Below, one piece after another: positions 16,641 to 25,000 of a stretch of 25,000 nucleotides of DNA. The stretch's first letter is position 1; each line of letters begins with the position of its first letter. Under the pieces are notes generated by a model. It saw only the letters and a list, made by a program, of their open reading frames with translations. It had not been told where the DNA came from and did no database searches. The stretch spans positions 1 to 25,000 of the forward strand of contig CAIIXF020000278.1 of NCBI GenBank assembly GCA_903813345.2. Direction: 5' to 3'. The position numbers were made by a program, and so were the translations under genes. This stretch comes from Owenia fusiformis. Its lineage: Eukaryota > Annelida > Polychaeta > Sabellida > Oweniidae.

Positions 16641-19600
16641 CAACTGAATTATTATTTTTCGGCATCCAGGATGAAAAATTTGCAGTATATAGGATCACCC
16701 ATTGGTTGGGACATGTTGTACACGTTTGTGTTCTTGTTTCAAGCGTGTCATGCTTTTCAAACGGTGTATTTAAAGTGCAGAAAGCGTTACATTTAACTTG
16801 TTCATTCCGTTTATAAATGGGTGAAAAATGTGAATTGTGCCACTGCGTATCGGGGCCTTTAAGATGAAGACAAGGGTGTGGAAATATTTATCATGTTCAT
16901 GTTTTGTTTTCAAAAAAAAAACAATTGGGTCCGACAGAAAAGAGCCGTAGTAATCGGCAGATCGGTTCTTTCGTCGGTTTCTGTCGGATGTTCATAGCAA
17001 ATTTTATATTTGCTTCCCATCTATCAATATTTTGACAACAATAAACAACTCCGCTTAGAGAATCTATCTGGTTTTCCCAAATAACACCACGGAACATCTA
17101 TTTTCACACAAAAAGTGTCAACAGGCATTTTCGTGATGCGTGGTCCTAAACTATCACTTTACTTTAACCACATCATAAATCCTTTTAGACACTAAAACCT
17201 AAGTATACGTGTTACTGAATATATATTGATTACAAATTAATTGGGAATATGATAGAATTATAGACTTCATAGATCAAACGAAGGGGTAATAATATAAAGA
17301 TGAGATAATGGCGTGCAAAAATCACGTAAAATCATATTCTTTTAGAGTTTAATCATTTATTAAAATTTGTAGAAGGGAAGTATTGTTATGGAACGATGTT
17401 TCATCTGGTTTGGTAATTTGAGACCCCACGTGGCGATGCGGGCCAGATAAAAAAGCGTAAGGGCCACGTTGAGCTCAGTTTAATTTAGAATTGAGGATAT
17501 AATCTATGATCATGGAAGCACCAAATTTAAAAAGAATAAAATTCTATAATATTCGACTCGAAATTATTAATTTGTTGTCAATTAAATAACACAATAGAAT
17601 ATCACATGGTGGAGCTGGCGGGTAACGATTCCTGTATCTCTCACACAGCATAATTCAATCATAGGTTTTGGTTCGTTTGATAGCTATTTGCATTTGCGGA
17701 TTTATTAAGAAAAAACGGGTTTTAGCAAGATGTCGTATAGCAATAATATGAATTATTGTATTTTCAATTTAGAGATTAAGAATATGTATGTATGAAAAAT
17801 TCATACTTAACTACTAACGTGTAGAGGATATTATTACTAGAAAAGATTACAAAAAACATAACACAAAACTGTTTCAATACACTTCCTGTATTTCGATTCA
17901 ATTCCAACATCAAATTGTTTCATTTTTACATGTGAATTTCTCTATACAAAATTAATTGATTTGAGTCAAACACTTGTATTTTCGATACCGACCAATAGCG
18001 TTATTCAATAACCGCTCAAATAAAGTAGATGTATTACACAACAACAAACTAACAACAGGGCAATGTCAGTATATCAGATGTACGACCACGAACGCATTTA
18101 ACCGTATTTTGAGGAAATTTCAAAAAGCGTCTTTTGAAAAAGCAGTGAATGACGGTTCAATCTGAATGAATTTAATTGCGTTCTGTGATTATACCGTCAA
18201 AGTGACATGCATGAGGATCATTGAGAACCTTCCTAAACTGAAACTTTCCATTGTTCTCGTACTATAACGTCGTTATATATCAATGGTACCAATCGATTAA
18301 GGAATTCCCAACTTCTCTGTCCTGAAGTTTTTATTCATGCCCGTGTTGCCCCCGATTCAAATGATTAAAGACAGCAATTTACTTCAACAAAATTAAGATA
18401 TCAAATTATCGTATGTACATTAATATCAGTTTAAAGCGACTGTTAATAATTCAAGTTGGGCTTGAGAGATGTCGCACTAAAAAGAGTTAGCGGAAATGTC
18501 ATCAAAAGGCTCAATTATTTACAATTTATGATACAATATATTGAACATAAAAACTAATTTACACCTAATCTTAATACACACCTACACGTTTATATACTGA
18601 CTGAAGTTGCAGCCCCCTTAAAGCATATAAAGCACACCATTAAATAAAACAGCATGATACTATAGATGACGCCATATACACATTCTTTCTGTGGTGGTGC
18701 CATCTTTTATCAAATGTAAACACAAAAAATCCACTTTACCTCAGGTCAGTGTGACTTCAGGTTAATGTGACATCAGATCAGTGTGACCTGCAGAATTTAA
18801 CGTTCAGATTCCTGGATGTCACTTCTATAAGTTGTCGAAGCCTTTTAATGAAAGTGAAGTTAGTGATCGTGAAATGAACACTAGTGCTATCCTGGTTTCA
18901 AATGGCAAGATAAGCTGGATGGTACAAAGAATTAATACAATTCAAAAATGTAAGGTAAGTTCCCAATAGATCTTCAGAGAACTGATTTCAAATTGAACTC
19001 AGTGATGTCGCTATCTCGAACTATGTCGTATTGAATGAATTAGAAACCCAGCTCATGACAGTCAACTATCATATCATTATCGAGATTATCATATGAACGG
19101 ATTAGAGTATCGTGAATATAAAGATGTAAAATGAAACTGACGCGAGAACCAATAAAAAGAGATTGTGCTTTTGAAACAACATTCAGCACAAAGTGATATC
19201 AATGGCGAACAAAAACTGCCGGTCATTTCAGCGTGCTTATTCATATCCAATTGGTTAACAATTAAAATGATTTTCAAACTGTAAGTTCTTATGATAATAA
19301 TCTTACCAAAACATGAAAAATGAAAGTACATCAAGAGAGGTTTGAGCCACCCTACATAAATGGGTATTAAAGCGGAAAATAGTAAAACTAGCATCAATAA
19401 AGATATTCATAACCATTTAAAACAATAACTATTGTACATGTTAAACAGCATATATAATCTATTTAGGCCAGGATATGATTGATATTCCGATTGAATCGAT
19501 TTTACTGACATTGTATATTATTTGCAATTCATCTGACATATTTGGTATCTAATTTGTTTTATTTGAATATGAGATTCTTATTCACCACCATAAAATACAT

Positions 19601-19666
19601 ATGGTGTTTGGATAGGAGACATTTAAATGAATAACGACGGTATTGAAAATGAAAGTTATGTGGATG
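16641..19666. other. Long intergenic stretch without recognised genes
   Basis: AT-rich sequence with only short frames in both strands (for example 16897-17097 minus, 17974-18165 plus, 19089-19397 minus), none with recognisable protein features. It contains a small imperfect hairpin at 16930-16988 (CCGACAGAAA paired with TTTCTGTCGG) and the palindrome cluster at 18743-18789. Confidence 0.4.
18743..18789. repeat. Three tandem nuclear-receptor-like palindromes (16-bp period)
   Basis: AGGTCAgtgTGACTT, AGGTTAatgTGACAT and AGATCAgtgTGACCT follow one another at 18743, 18759 and 18775. Sites one and three each differ by one base from AGGTCAnnnTGACCT, the inverted-repeat-3 site bound by steroid-type nuclear receptors. 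It may be only a short minisatellite; the motif similarity is what is seen, binding is inference. Confidence 0.4.
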
Positions 19667-19780
19667 ATGGAATAAATAGAGGATATCCTATGAGCGTAGC
19701 GAGAGAGTGCAGATATCAATATCCATGAGTGGATTAAAATCATATCACGAGTAAATCATAGGATGTTCTTTTTATTCCAT
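19667..19780. repeat. Short imperfect inverted repeat (MITE-like)
   Basis: ATGGAATAAATAGAGGATATCCTATGA is split at 19667-19693 and pairs with 19756-19780 with a few mismatches, around a ~62-bp centre. A second stem-loop follows at about 19901-19951 (TATACGGTGT pairing with ACACCGTATG). Either may be a decayed transposon end. Confidence 0.4.
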
Positions 19781-20142
19781 AGTTAAAGTCATCATCAGAA
19801 TCGTCGGAAATTAGGTGATTTAAATCGAATTTTCCAAACGATCCGGCGATATTGACACTTAGCCTCGTTTTGAGTCTGAAGTAGCAAAAATCCATAATTC
19901 ATAGTATACGGTGTCGTATGTCATGGCTAAAACACCGTATGCTATGGTTAAGTGAAAATTTGTCAAACATATCATATTTTACCACTGATTACAAAAATAC
20001 CGTTTTTATTTTGACATGTTATCCGATGAATATCATGCTAACTATGGAATAAACATAAACATTTTATGGCTACTTAATAGAAGCGAAACGAGTCCATATT
20101 TTTGTGGGCCTACGTGCAACAATTTGAATGTAACTTGTAAAA

Positions 20143-20249
20143 GCCTCAGTCACATTCACGGCGGTCGTAGCTTCACAAAATCGATATTTCTTTCGATTTG
20201 GTAAGGTACGGCCGCCGAACGGTTGCCGTAGATCAAATGTGACTGAGGC
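20143..20249. mobile_element. 107-bp MITE, relative of the CAGTCACATTT family
   Basis: GCCTCAGTCACATT at the left is exactly inverted at the right (20236-20249). Inside it shares CGGCGGNCGTAGCTTCACAAAAT with the copy at 20877 and the CGGCCG/CGTAG subterminal motifs with the 1,090-bp element at 3084. No target duplication is obvious. Confidence 0.6.
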
Positions 20250-20876
20250 ATTATTCACGATAGAAAATGATATCGTAATTTGCCACTGCAAAATTCGTTT
20301 TCGAAAGAAATCCACTCGGAATGCAACTGCTGCCGTGTCAGCTTCATCGCACGCTGTGACAGCTACAATTAATTGAATGGGATTAACAAGTTCACGGCAA
20401 AAGCTTCCCTTTTTAATAAATTGATGGCATGGCATGTGAAAATTTCATCTCTCACCGCCGTACTCACAATAGGCTTTCAATTATGAAATCTACTAAATAG
20501 CCATTTATGTTCATTGACTTTGATTAGCTAAGAGATTTAGGAGTACCTACCTCGCTGACGTTTCTTTTTGAATAAATTGCACATTCAACAGTCAATACGA
20601 GTCGAAATCCACATTCGACTTTGACATAACTTACACTGTACATTTCATCACTTTGTTTACGTTCTTGTGGAATGAGAAACTATCCAAGTAAAATAATCTA
20701 TTGTCTTATATGAGATTGATAGGCATATTTACAGGTAAACTTAAAAGTAGCCTGTGTCTCGTTTATCATTCACAGAATAACAAAAATGTAGTTATAGAAT
20801 AAATTATGGGTAGAGCCCTTCAGCATATATACATTTCTTCAGGGATGGTTAGTTTTTACATTTCCATCCTTTTTGC
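20250..20876. other. Intergenic, no gene recognised
   Basis: AT-rich sequence between two related MITEs. A minus-strand frame at 20070-20435 overlaps the left MITE and has no recognisable domain. Confidence 0.4.
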
Positions 20877-20974
20877 CCCAGTCACATTTGATCTACGGCG
20901 GCCGTAGCTTCACAAAATTGATATAGAAAGTCTACGGCCGGCATACGGCTGTCGTAGATCAAATGTGACTAAGG
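20877..20974. mobile_element. ~98-bp MITE of the CAGTCACATTT family
   Basis: AGTCACATTTGATCTACG at the left is repeated inverted at the right (about 20952-20970). Nested palindromes (GGCGGCCGTAG and CTACGGCCGGC) let almost the whole element fold. Outermost bases differ (CCCC versus CCTT), so ends have begun to decay. Confidence 0.6.
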
Positions 20975-21228
20975 TATATATGGTCCTCCAGAGATTATGG
21001 GCCCCTTCTATATGACGTTCACCTGGTTGATCATAAAACATTAAGAGCTAAATATAATAAGGTCAATGCAAGAATCGATAGGGAAGGGGACCATAATTGG
21101 ATGGGACCTTAATTACATTTACTTTCTGTAAGTCCGATCTCAATGTAACAATTCCCGGTCACTTGCGTGCTTCGTGATTAAATCACGGGAAGTCCTTCGT
21201 GACACTAATGGGACATAGCAAAAGAACT

Positions 21229-22440
21229 TCACACTAATGTGGCATCCGAATCAGAAATCTTGCCATTTTGAGTTGGAATCATAGTAAACCCGGTGCTTAA
21301 TCTCCGGGTTTCTTCCCTCACTGGTTTCAAAAATATATCGAGGAATGTCTCTCGAAACTGTTTTGACATGGTGCAGTATAAGATGAAGTTGATTCCATTA
21401 TTTATGAGTGCAAGGATATCCATGAAGTCTCCGAGAGGGTCATATATTTCTTTGAAGAAATGTGTGTCCAGAACACCTGTCAGAAACATGAGAATTCCTT
21501 GCGGCATTTCCGTAATCAAAAACAGAATCACCACCGCCAAGAGCATACGCGTTGTGCGGTTTGTCTTCCTGTCTCTCCGGTTGTCATCATCTGGTTTTAC
21601 ACTTTTAGCGCGGAGGTTTTTACGGCGTTGCTCGGCCTCCCTCATTGACTGTATCAGAAGGAAGCTTAAAACAGTTAGTCCGGCACATGGGCCCAATTTG
21701 ATGACTATAGCTTGGATCCAGAAATTACCTTTCACGATGACCTTTTGAAGCATTGTATTTTCGGGCATATGTAGCAACCATATTGTCCGATTCAGTTCAT
21801 CTTTAGTATATGGTACAACACTTAGGGCTACGATATTCGGAATGCAGAAAATAAAAGTTACCAGGTAAACTAACGCAACAGCTAGTTTAGCACGCGGTAG
21901 GCTACATAGCAGAGGCCCGTATCTTGGGTACTTAATAAACATAAATCGGAATATGGCGAGCGTGACAGTTAGCCAGATTGCGATACTGTGGACCACCGTA
22001 CTGAATGCGGCATAGAAGAAAAGAAATTTGGTCGAGCTGAGAGAGTTCTTATCGGCGTCTAATACATTGGCGCTGTGAATGCAATAAAAGAATAAGGCGA
22101 ACGGGAAGTACGCTAGCATTGTTAGTCCATCTGCGACGGCAAGTGCCGTCAGAATACAGTTTGTGGCACTGATCATGTTCTTCTGGGTGAGAACAACGAT
22201 ATTCAGTAGGTTTGCGACGATACCAAGAATACAAATAGTGGCTGCAATGTAACCATGGTAACGGCTGTACCAATTTTGAAAGTCCTTCAATTCCTCAGCC
22301 CCCGAGTAATAAAAAATGCCATTTCCAGCTTCACAGTTTGTGGTACAGGTATTGGTAAATGTTTGGTTTACCTCTTCATAACTTACGTTATTAAGTGTTA
22401 AATTCACTTTGTTTATGTGAGTGAGCTGAGTAACCTCCAT
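21229..22440 (-). CDS. Class A peptide GPCR, DMSR/sex-peptide-receptor-like (403 aa, intronless)
   Basis: ATG at 22440 in an optimal context (A at -3, G at +4) to stop at 21231-21229. The extracellular N-terminus (1-60) has N-glycosylation sequons at N13, N18 and N25. TM1 ~62-85 (GIVANLLNIVVL, N77); TM2 ~95-118 (LALAVAD, D104); TM3 ~139-168 ending LAIFRF in place of DRY; TM4 ~184-206; TM5 ~237-265; TM6 ~297-321 with TEMPQGILMFL in place of CWxP; TM7 ~338-356 with NNGINFILY in place of NPxxY; helix 8 SKQFRETF. IWLTVTLAIFR, (T/A)E(M/F)PQGI and NNxINFxLYC are the signature of myosuppressin, DMSR-type and sex-peptide receptors, which bind short neuropeptides and act through G proteins at the cell surface. 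The third intracellular loop is rich in Arg/Lys. The tail ends TLV, a class I PDZ ligand form. No Cys is seen at the top of TM3 or in extracellular loop 2. The ligand cannot be told. Confidence 0.9.
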   Translation of the reverse strand: MEVTQLTHINKVNLTLNNVSYEEVNQTFTNTCTTNCEAGNGIFYYSGAEELKDFQNWYSRYHGYIAATICILGIVANLLNIVVLTQKNMISATNCILTALAVADGLTMLAYFPFALFFYCIHSANVLDADKNSLSSTKFLFFYAAFSTVVHSIAIWLTVTLAIFRFMFIKYPRYGPLLCSLPRAKLAVALVYLVTFIFCIPNIVALSVVPYTKDELNRTIWLLHMPENTMLQKVIVKGNFWIQAIVIKLGPCAGLTVLSFLLIQSMREAEQRRKNLRAKSVKPDDDNRRDRKTNRTTRMLLAVVILFLITEMPQGILMFLTGVLDTHFFKEIYDPLGDFMDILALINNGINFILYCTMSKQFRETFLDIFLKPVREETRRLSTGFTMIPTQNGKISDSDATLV

Positions 22441-24069
22441 GATGACAAGTCGTGATAGGATCAGGTAAGATTCAGTTCGTTTTAATATGTTATCTGTCAG
22501 TTGAAGTTATACAACTCCCATGGCTCAATGCATAGTTATGGAAGGTGTAATGCGATAGTTTGTATTATCTAATTGCCCTCAGAAATCCAATTATCATGTA
22601 TGTTATTCTAGCGATGATGGGCCTCGATTTTTTCACCTTACAGCTGTTTACCGTTTTTGAAGTGTTATTATACGTTGAACGTTTTTCGTTCCTACTTAGC
22701 CATTGGGCATTGAAATTATGAAAAATACTTTCAGATCATTTCCTCAATGATTCTCTATCTACAATGGCATCAACTTACAACTGAGTTGCCATGGTTACGC
22801 CGAAGCTTTTAACTCCGTAGGTAGTCGTGGTAACCTGCATCGGGAATTCCCATTTATCATACTTTTATCCCATAGACGTGTCAATTTAAACATTATATTA
22901 ATTAATATACTTCAAGACCCTTTTCTTTATTCCAAAGTCCATTTACATAAGCTGTAGATTGCTTATTTAGTCGACGTGGTATCTGACTTCCCTAGGGTCG
23001 GTTTACTACGGTTGGATTGCTTGATCATGACCGACGAGACTTCATATTCCTTCTTGATCAAAGCCAATATTTCATATTAATTGATCACGATTGTTCCTTC
23101 CTTTTTGTCACTTTATTAAAGCGTCCTAAACAGTGATCGAAAGGCAAACCGCCTAGAACAGCAGAGCCTGAAAATAGAAAACAAACATTTAACAATATCT
23201 CTCAATTATTTTTCCAACTCTCTGCCAAGACTTAGAATAGAATAACTAAACCTTGCTATCGATTGTATGATATTCTCGATGATTTTTTGCTTCGATTTGA
23301 TTCGACACCCACGCTATTTTAATTTGCCTTTGTTAACACCTTCATTATTGCTGGTATTTCCTACGATTTCATTAAACAAACCTACAGGAACACTGTTTGT
23401 CTTGATCGCGTGCCCCTAATTTGTGGGGATCATCCGGTCATTATTCCTTTCACTGTGCGTCTCATGCCCCTTTTCATTATGGCTACTGAGTGTATTGTTA
23501 AAGTGTATACGTGCGGATAATCTAAACTAGAACTACAGACTATTTTCCAGTACATCGAAGTAAATATATCCATCCGAGCTCATCTAGGCCTAATCAAACA
23601 TAATTGAGTCGACGCTACTGACTTCTTGTTTGTGCCAGCTCTACCCTAAATGGCCTGGCCGGCAATTAACTATAACCGTATCTATTTAGCAATTGGCGAT
23701 ATACATCTCTAGAATGGGTAAAGTCCATCCTTTCTCCTATTTATGACCAACCTGAATTGACCGAGAAACACTAACCTGCGTCAAAATAATCGAGAATCCT
23801 GAACTACTGACACTTGTATCGCCCTCGAGTCGACACTCTCGCTTTTTGTGTCTATAAGGAACAAACAAACAGAAAAACGCCATCGTCTTAATCGGTAGCA
23901 GATGTTATTTTGATTGGGGCACAATCAACAATAACAAACTGGAGGTTATTGGAATATTTAAAAGAGTAAAGTACTTATACTAGAATGCTCATTGTCATTG
24001 ATGGTATCTGGTTTTTAGACAATATTTAAATTGGTACGTAAACACCGCTTTTTTATATCCATACTTGCG
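22441..24069. other. Upstream region of the GPCR gene, no other gene recognised
   Basis: Contains the presumed GPCR promoter (minus strand) and the X-box-like palindrome at 22785. No TATA box is evident near the start codon. Beyond about 22850 the sequence is AT-rich with no recognised exon, RNA gene or long repeat. Confidence 0.4.
22785..22798. promoter_or_regulatory. X-box-like palindrome upstream of the GPCR
   Basis: GTTGCCATGGTTAC matches the RFX-factor X-box ideal GTTGCCATGGCAAC at 12 of 14 positions and lies about 345 bp upstream of the GPCR start. A further half-site-like GGTAACC lies about 35 bp away. Binding is inferred. Confidence 0.4.
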
Positions 24070-24472
24070 TTTCAAAGGACGATTCTCGGTTTGGAGAAGA
24101 GTCTCCTGGGCTAATATTTTTTTTCATGAAAAATATAGAAATATTACCCAAATTAAACTATGAATATTCAAAAGAGGACATTTAAATCTATAAGATGTAA
24201 AAATATCAAATTGGTCTGGAGCAGGGATAACGCTCAATTTTACCGATTTTAATAAAATACAAGTCTCTATTTGGGGAAAGAAGTTCATCAGTGTACTGCG
24301 CTAATATTTTTTTGAGAAAAATCTAGAAATATTACCCAAATTAAATTATGACTATTCAAAAGAAGACATTCAAATCTATATTATGTAAAAAAATCAAATT
24401 TGTCCGAAGCAGGGATAATGCTCATTTAGATTGATGAACTTCGTTCTCCAAACCGAGAATCGTCCTTTGAAA
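24070..24472. mobile_element. Inverted-repeat element with an internal 190-bp duplication
   Basis: Bases 24070-24097 (TTTCAAAGGACGATTCTCGG...) are the exact reverse complement of 24445-24472. Between them, a ~126-bp segment occurs twice in direct orientation (24110-24236 and 24300-24424), including GAAATATTACCCAAATTAAA and GCAGGGATAA, period about 190. Noncoding; no target duplication evident. Confidence 0.6.
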
Positions 24473-24712
24473 AGGTTCTGATGTACACACTGAATCATAT
24501 GCACACTCCATGCTTGTACTGTTCTGCAATTTGACTGAGGGACTAACGTTCCGAAAACTCATGGACGTACTTAAAAGGGGATTTCAACTACTTCGATCAA
24601 ACTATCATACCGTATATATTTGGAACGAGATAGACTCACTTAGCTACCAAATTCAGCCAAATTCGTCATGTTAAGATGTACGTATAAACAAACATGTGTC
24701 CTCATTTTACTT

Positions 24713-24890
24713 GTATTCGCGAATGCAAATAACGGCTAACGGATACCGGATTAACCTACTATGTTATGACAAACTCATTTAAATATGAATGGAATAGTGG
24801 CACGCAGGTACTATATATATTTAAATGTGTTGCCAATAAAATAGTTAGTTAATCCGGTAGCCGACAGGCGTTGGATGCATTCGCGAATAC
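24713..24890. mobile_element. 178-bp MITE with perfect GTATTCGCGAATGCA ends
   Basis: GTATTCGCGAATGCA at 24713-24727 recurs inverted at 24876-24890; the three bases outside (CTT/AAG) extend the symmetry. The subterminal regions (CGGATACCGGATTAAC / GTTAATCCGGTAGCCG) and the core (CTCATTTAAATATGAAT) are also inverted copies. Confidence 0.7.
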
Positions 24891-24907
24891 AAGGCCTAGG
24901 TTAGCTG

Positions 24908-25000
24908 GTATTCGCGAATGCAACTTTTGGCTGTCGGCTACCGTACTACTGGGCAACTCATTAAAATATGAATTGTACCTGCCACTACTCCATTCATATT
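24908..25000. mobile_element. Second copy of the CGCGAA MITE, cut by the window end
   Basis: The same 15-base end starts at 24908, followed by GGCTACCG and CAACTCATTAAAATATGAAT as in the neighbouring copy. The right half lies outside the window. Only 17 bases separate it from the preceding element. Confidence 0.65.

Noticed and set aside
16930-16988. Hairpin as a possible microRNA precursor
   Set aside because: The stem is short and bulged, and nothing else supports a small RNA.
21293-21748. Plus-strand frame over the GPCR
   Set aside because: Antisense shadow of a clear seven-helix receptor; no recognisable protein.
22249-22262. Second X-box-like palindrome GTAACCATGGTAAC
   Set aside because: It lies inside the receptor coding sequence where codons explain it, so regulatory meaning is doubtful.
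254-22440. Idea that the colipase-fold protein is the ligand of the nearby receptor
   Set aside because: Prokineticin-GPCR pairing makes it tempting, but the receptor resembles short-peptide receptors, and proximity alone is no evidence in an animal genome.

Overview
The window reads as nuclear DNA of a bilaterian animal, most likely a marine invertebrate. It is AT-rich, genes are split by GT-AG introns, intergenic and intronic DNA is full of small inverted-repeat transposons and satellites, and the proteins are animal-type (secreted Dickkopf-like cysteine-rich protein, collagen-like protein, peptide GPCR of the myosuppressin/sex-peptide-receptor type). I cannot name the species or phylum from the sequence alone.

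Three protein-coding genes are supported. (1) A plus-strand six-exon gene, ATG 254 to stop 11799, encodes a 412-residue secreted protein: signal peptide, acidic and dibasic segments, a histidine cluster, a ~140-residue Lys/Glu/Arg-rich helix and one C-terminal 10-cysteine domain with the spacing of the Dickkopf CRD2/colipase/prokineticin fold. All ten cysteines lie in that domain, an architecture resembling draxin. The frame only closes if an 86-bp exon at 1706..1791 is included. (2) A compact intronless minus-strand gene (9396..8728) inside intron 4 encodes a 222-residue secreted collagen-like protein with a short N-terminal helix, one cysteine and interrupted Gly-X-Y repeats. (3) A minus-strand gene (22440..21229) encodes a complete intronless 403-residue class A GPCR close to DMSR/sex-peptide receptors, with FRF instead of DRY and a TEMP motif in TM6.

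Most of the remaining DNA is repeats. Intron 2 holds a mariner-like element (about 2111..4348) invaded by a 1,090-bp element with 16-bp perfect ends and a TAA duplication (PIF/Harbinger-like). Introns 4 and 5 hold four inverted-repeat elements. Downstream of gene 1 lies a 1,667-bp element (12603..14269) with ~56-bp terminal inverted repeats and a perfect 6-bp target duplication. At 14800..16640 a ~30-bp minisatellite bounded by short inverted repeats appears inserted into a ~160-bp tandem satellite. Two short relatives of the intron-2 element lie beside the GPCR gene, and 24070..25000 holds a composite inverted/direct repeat and two copies of a CGCGAA-ended MITE.

No functional system linking the three genes can be shown. 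A secreted colipase-fold protein and a peptide receptor about 10 kb apart are suggestive only because prokineticins use that fold to activate GPCRs; the receptor family here normally binds short amidated peptides.
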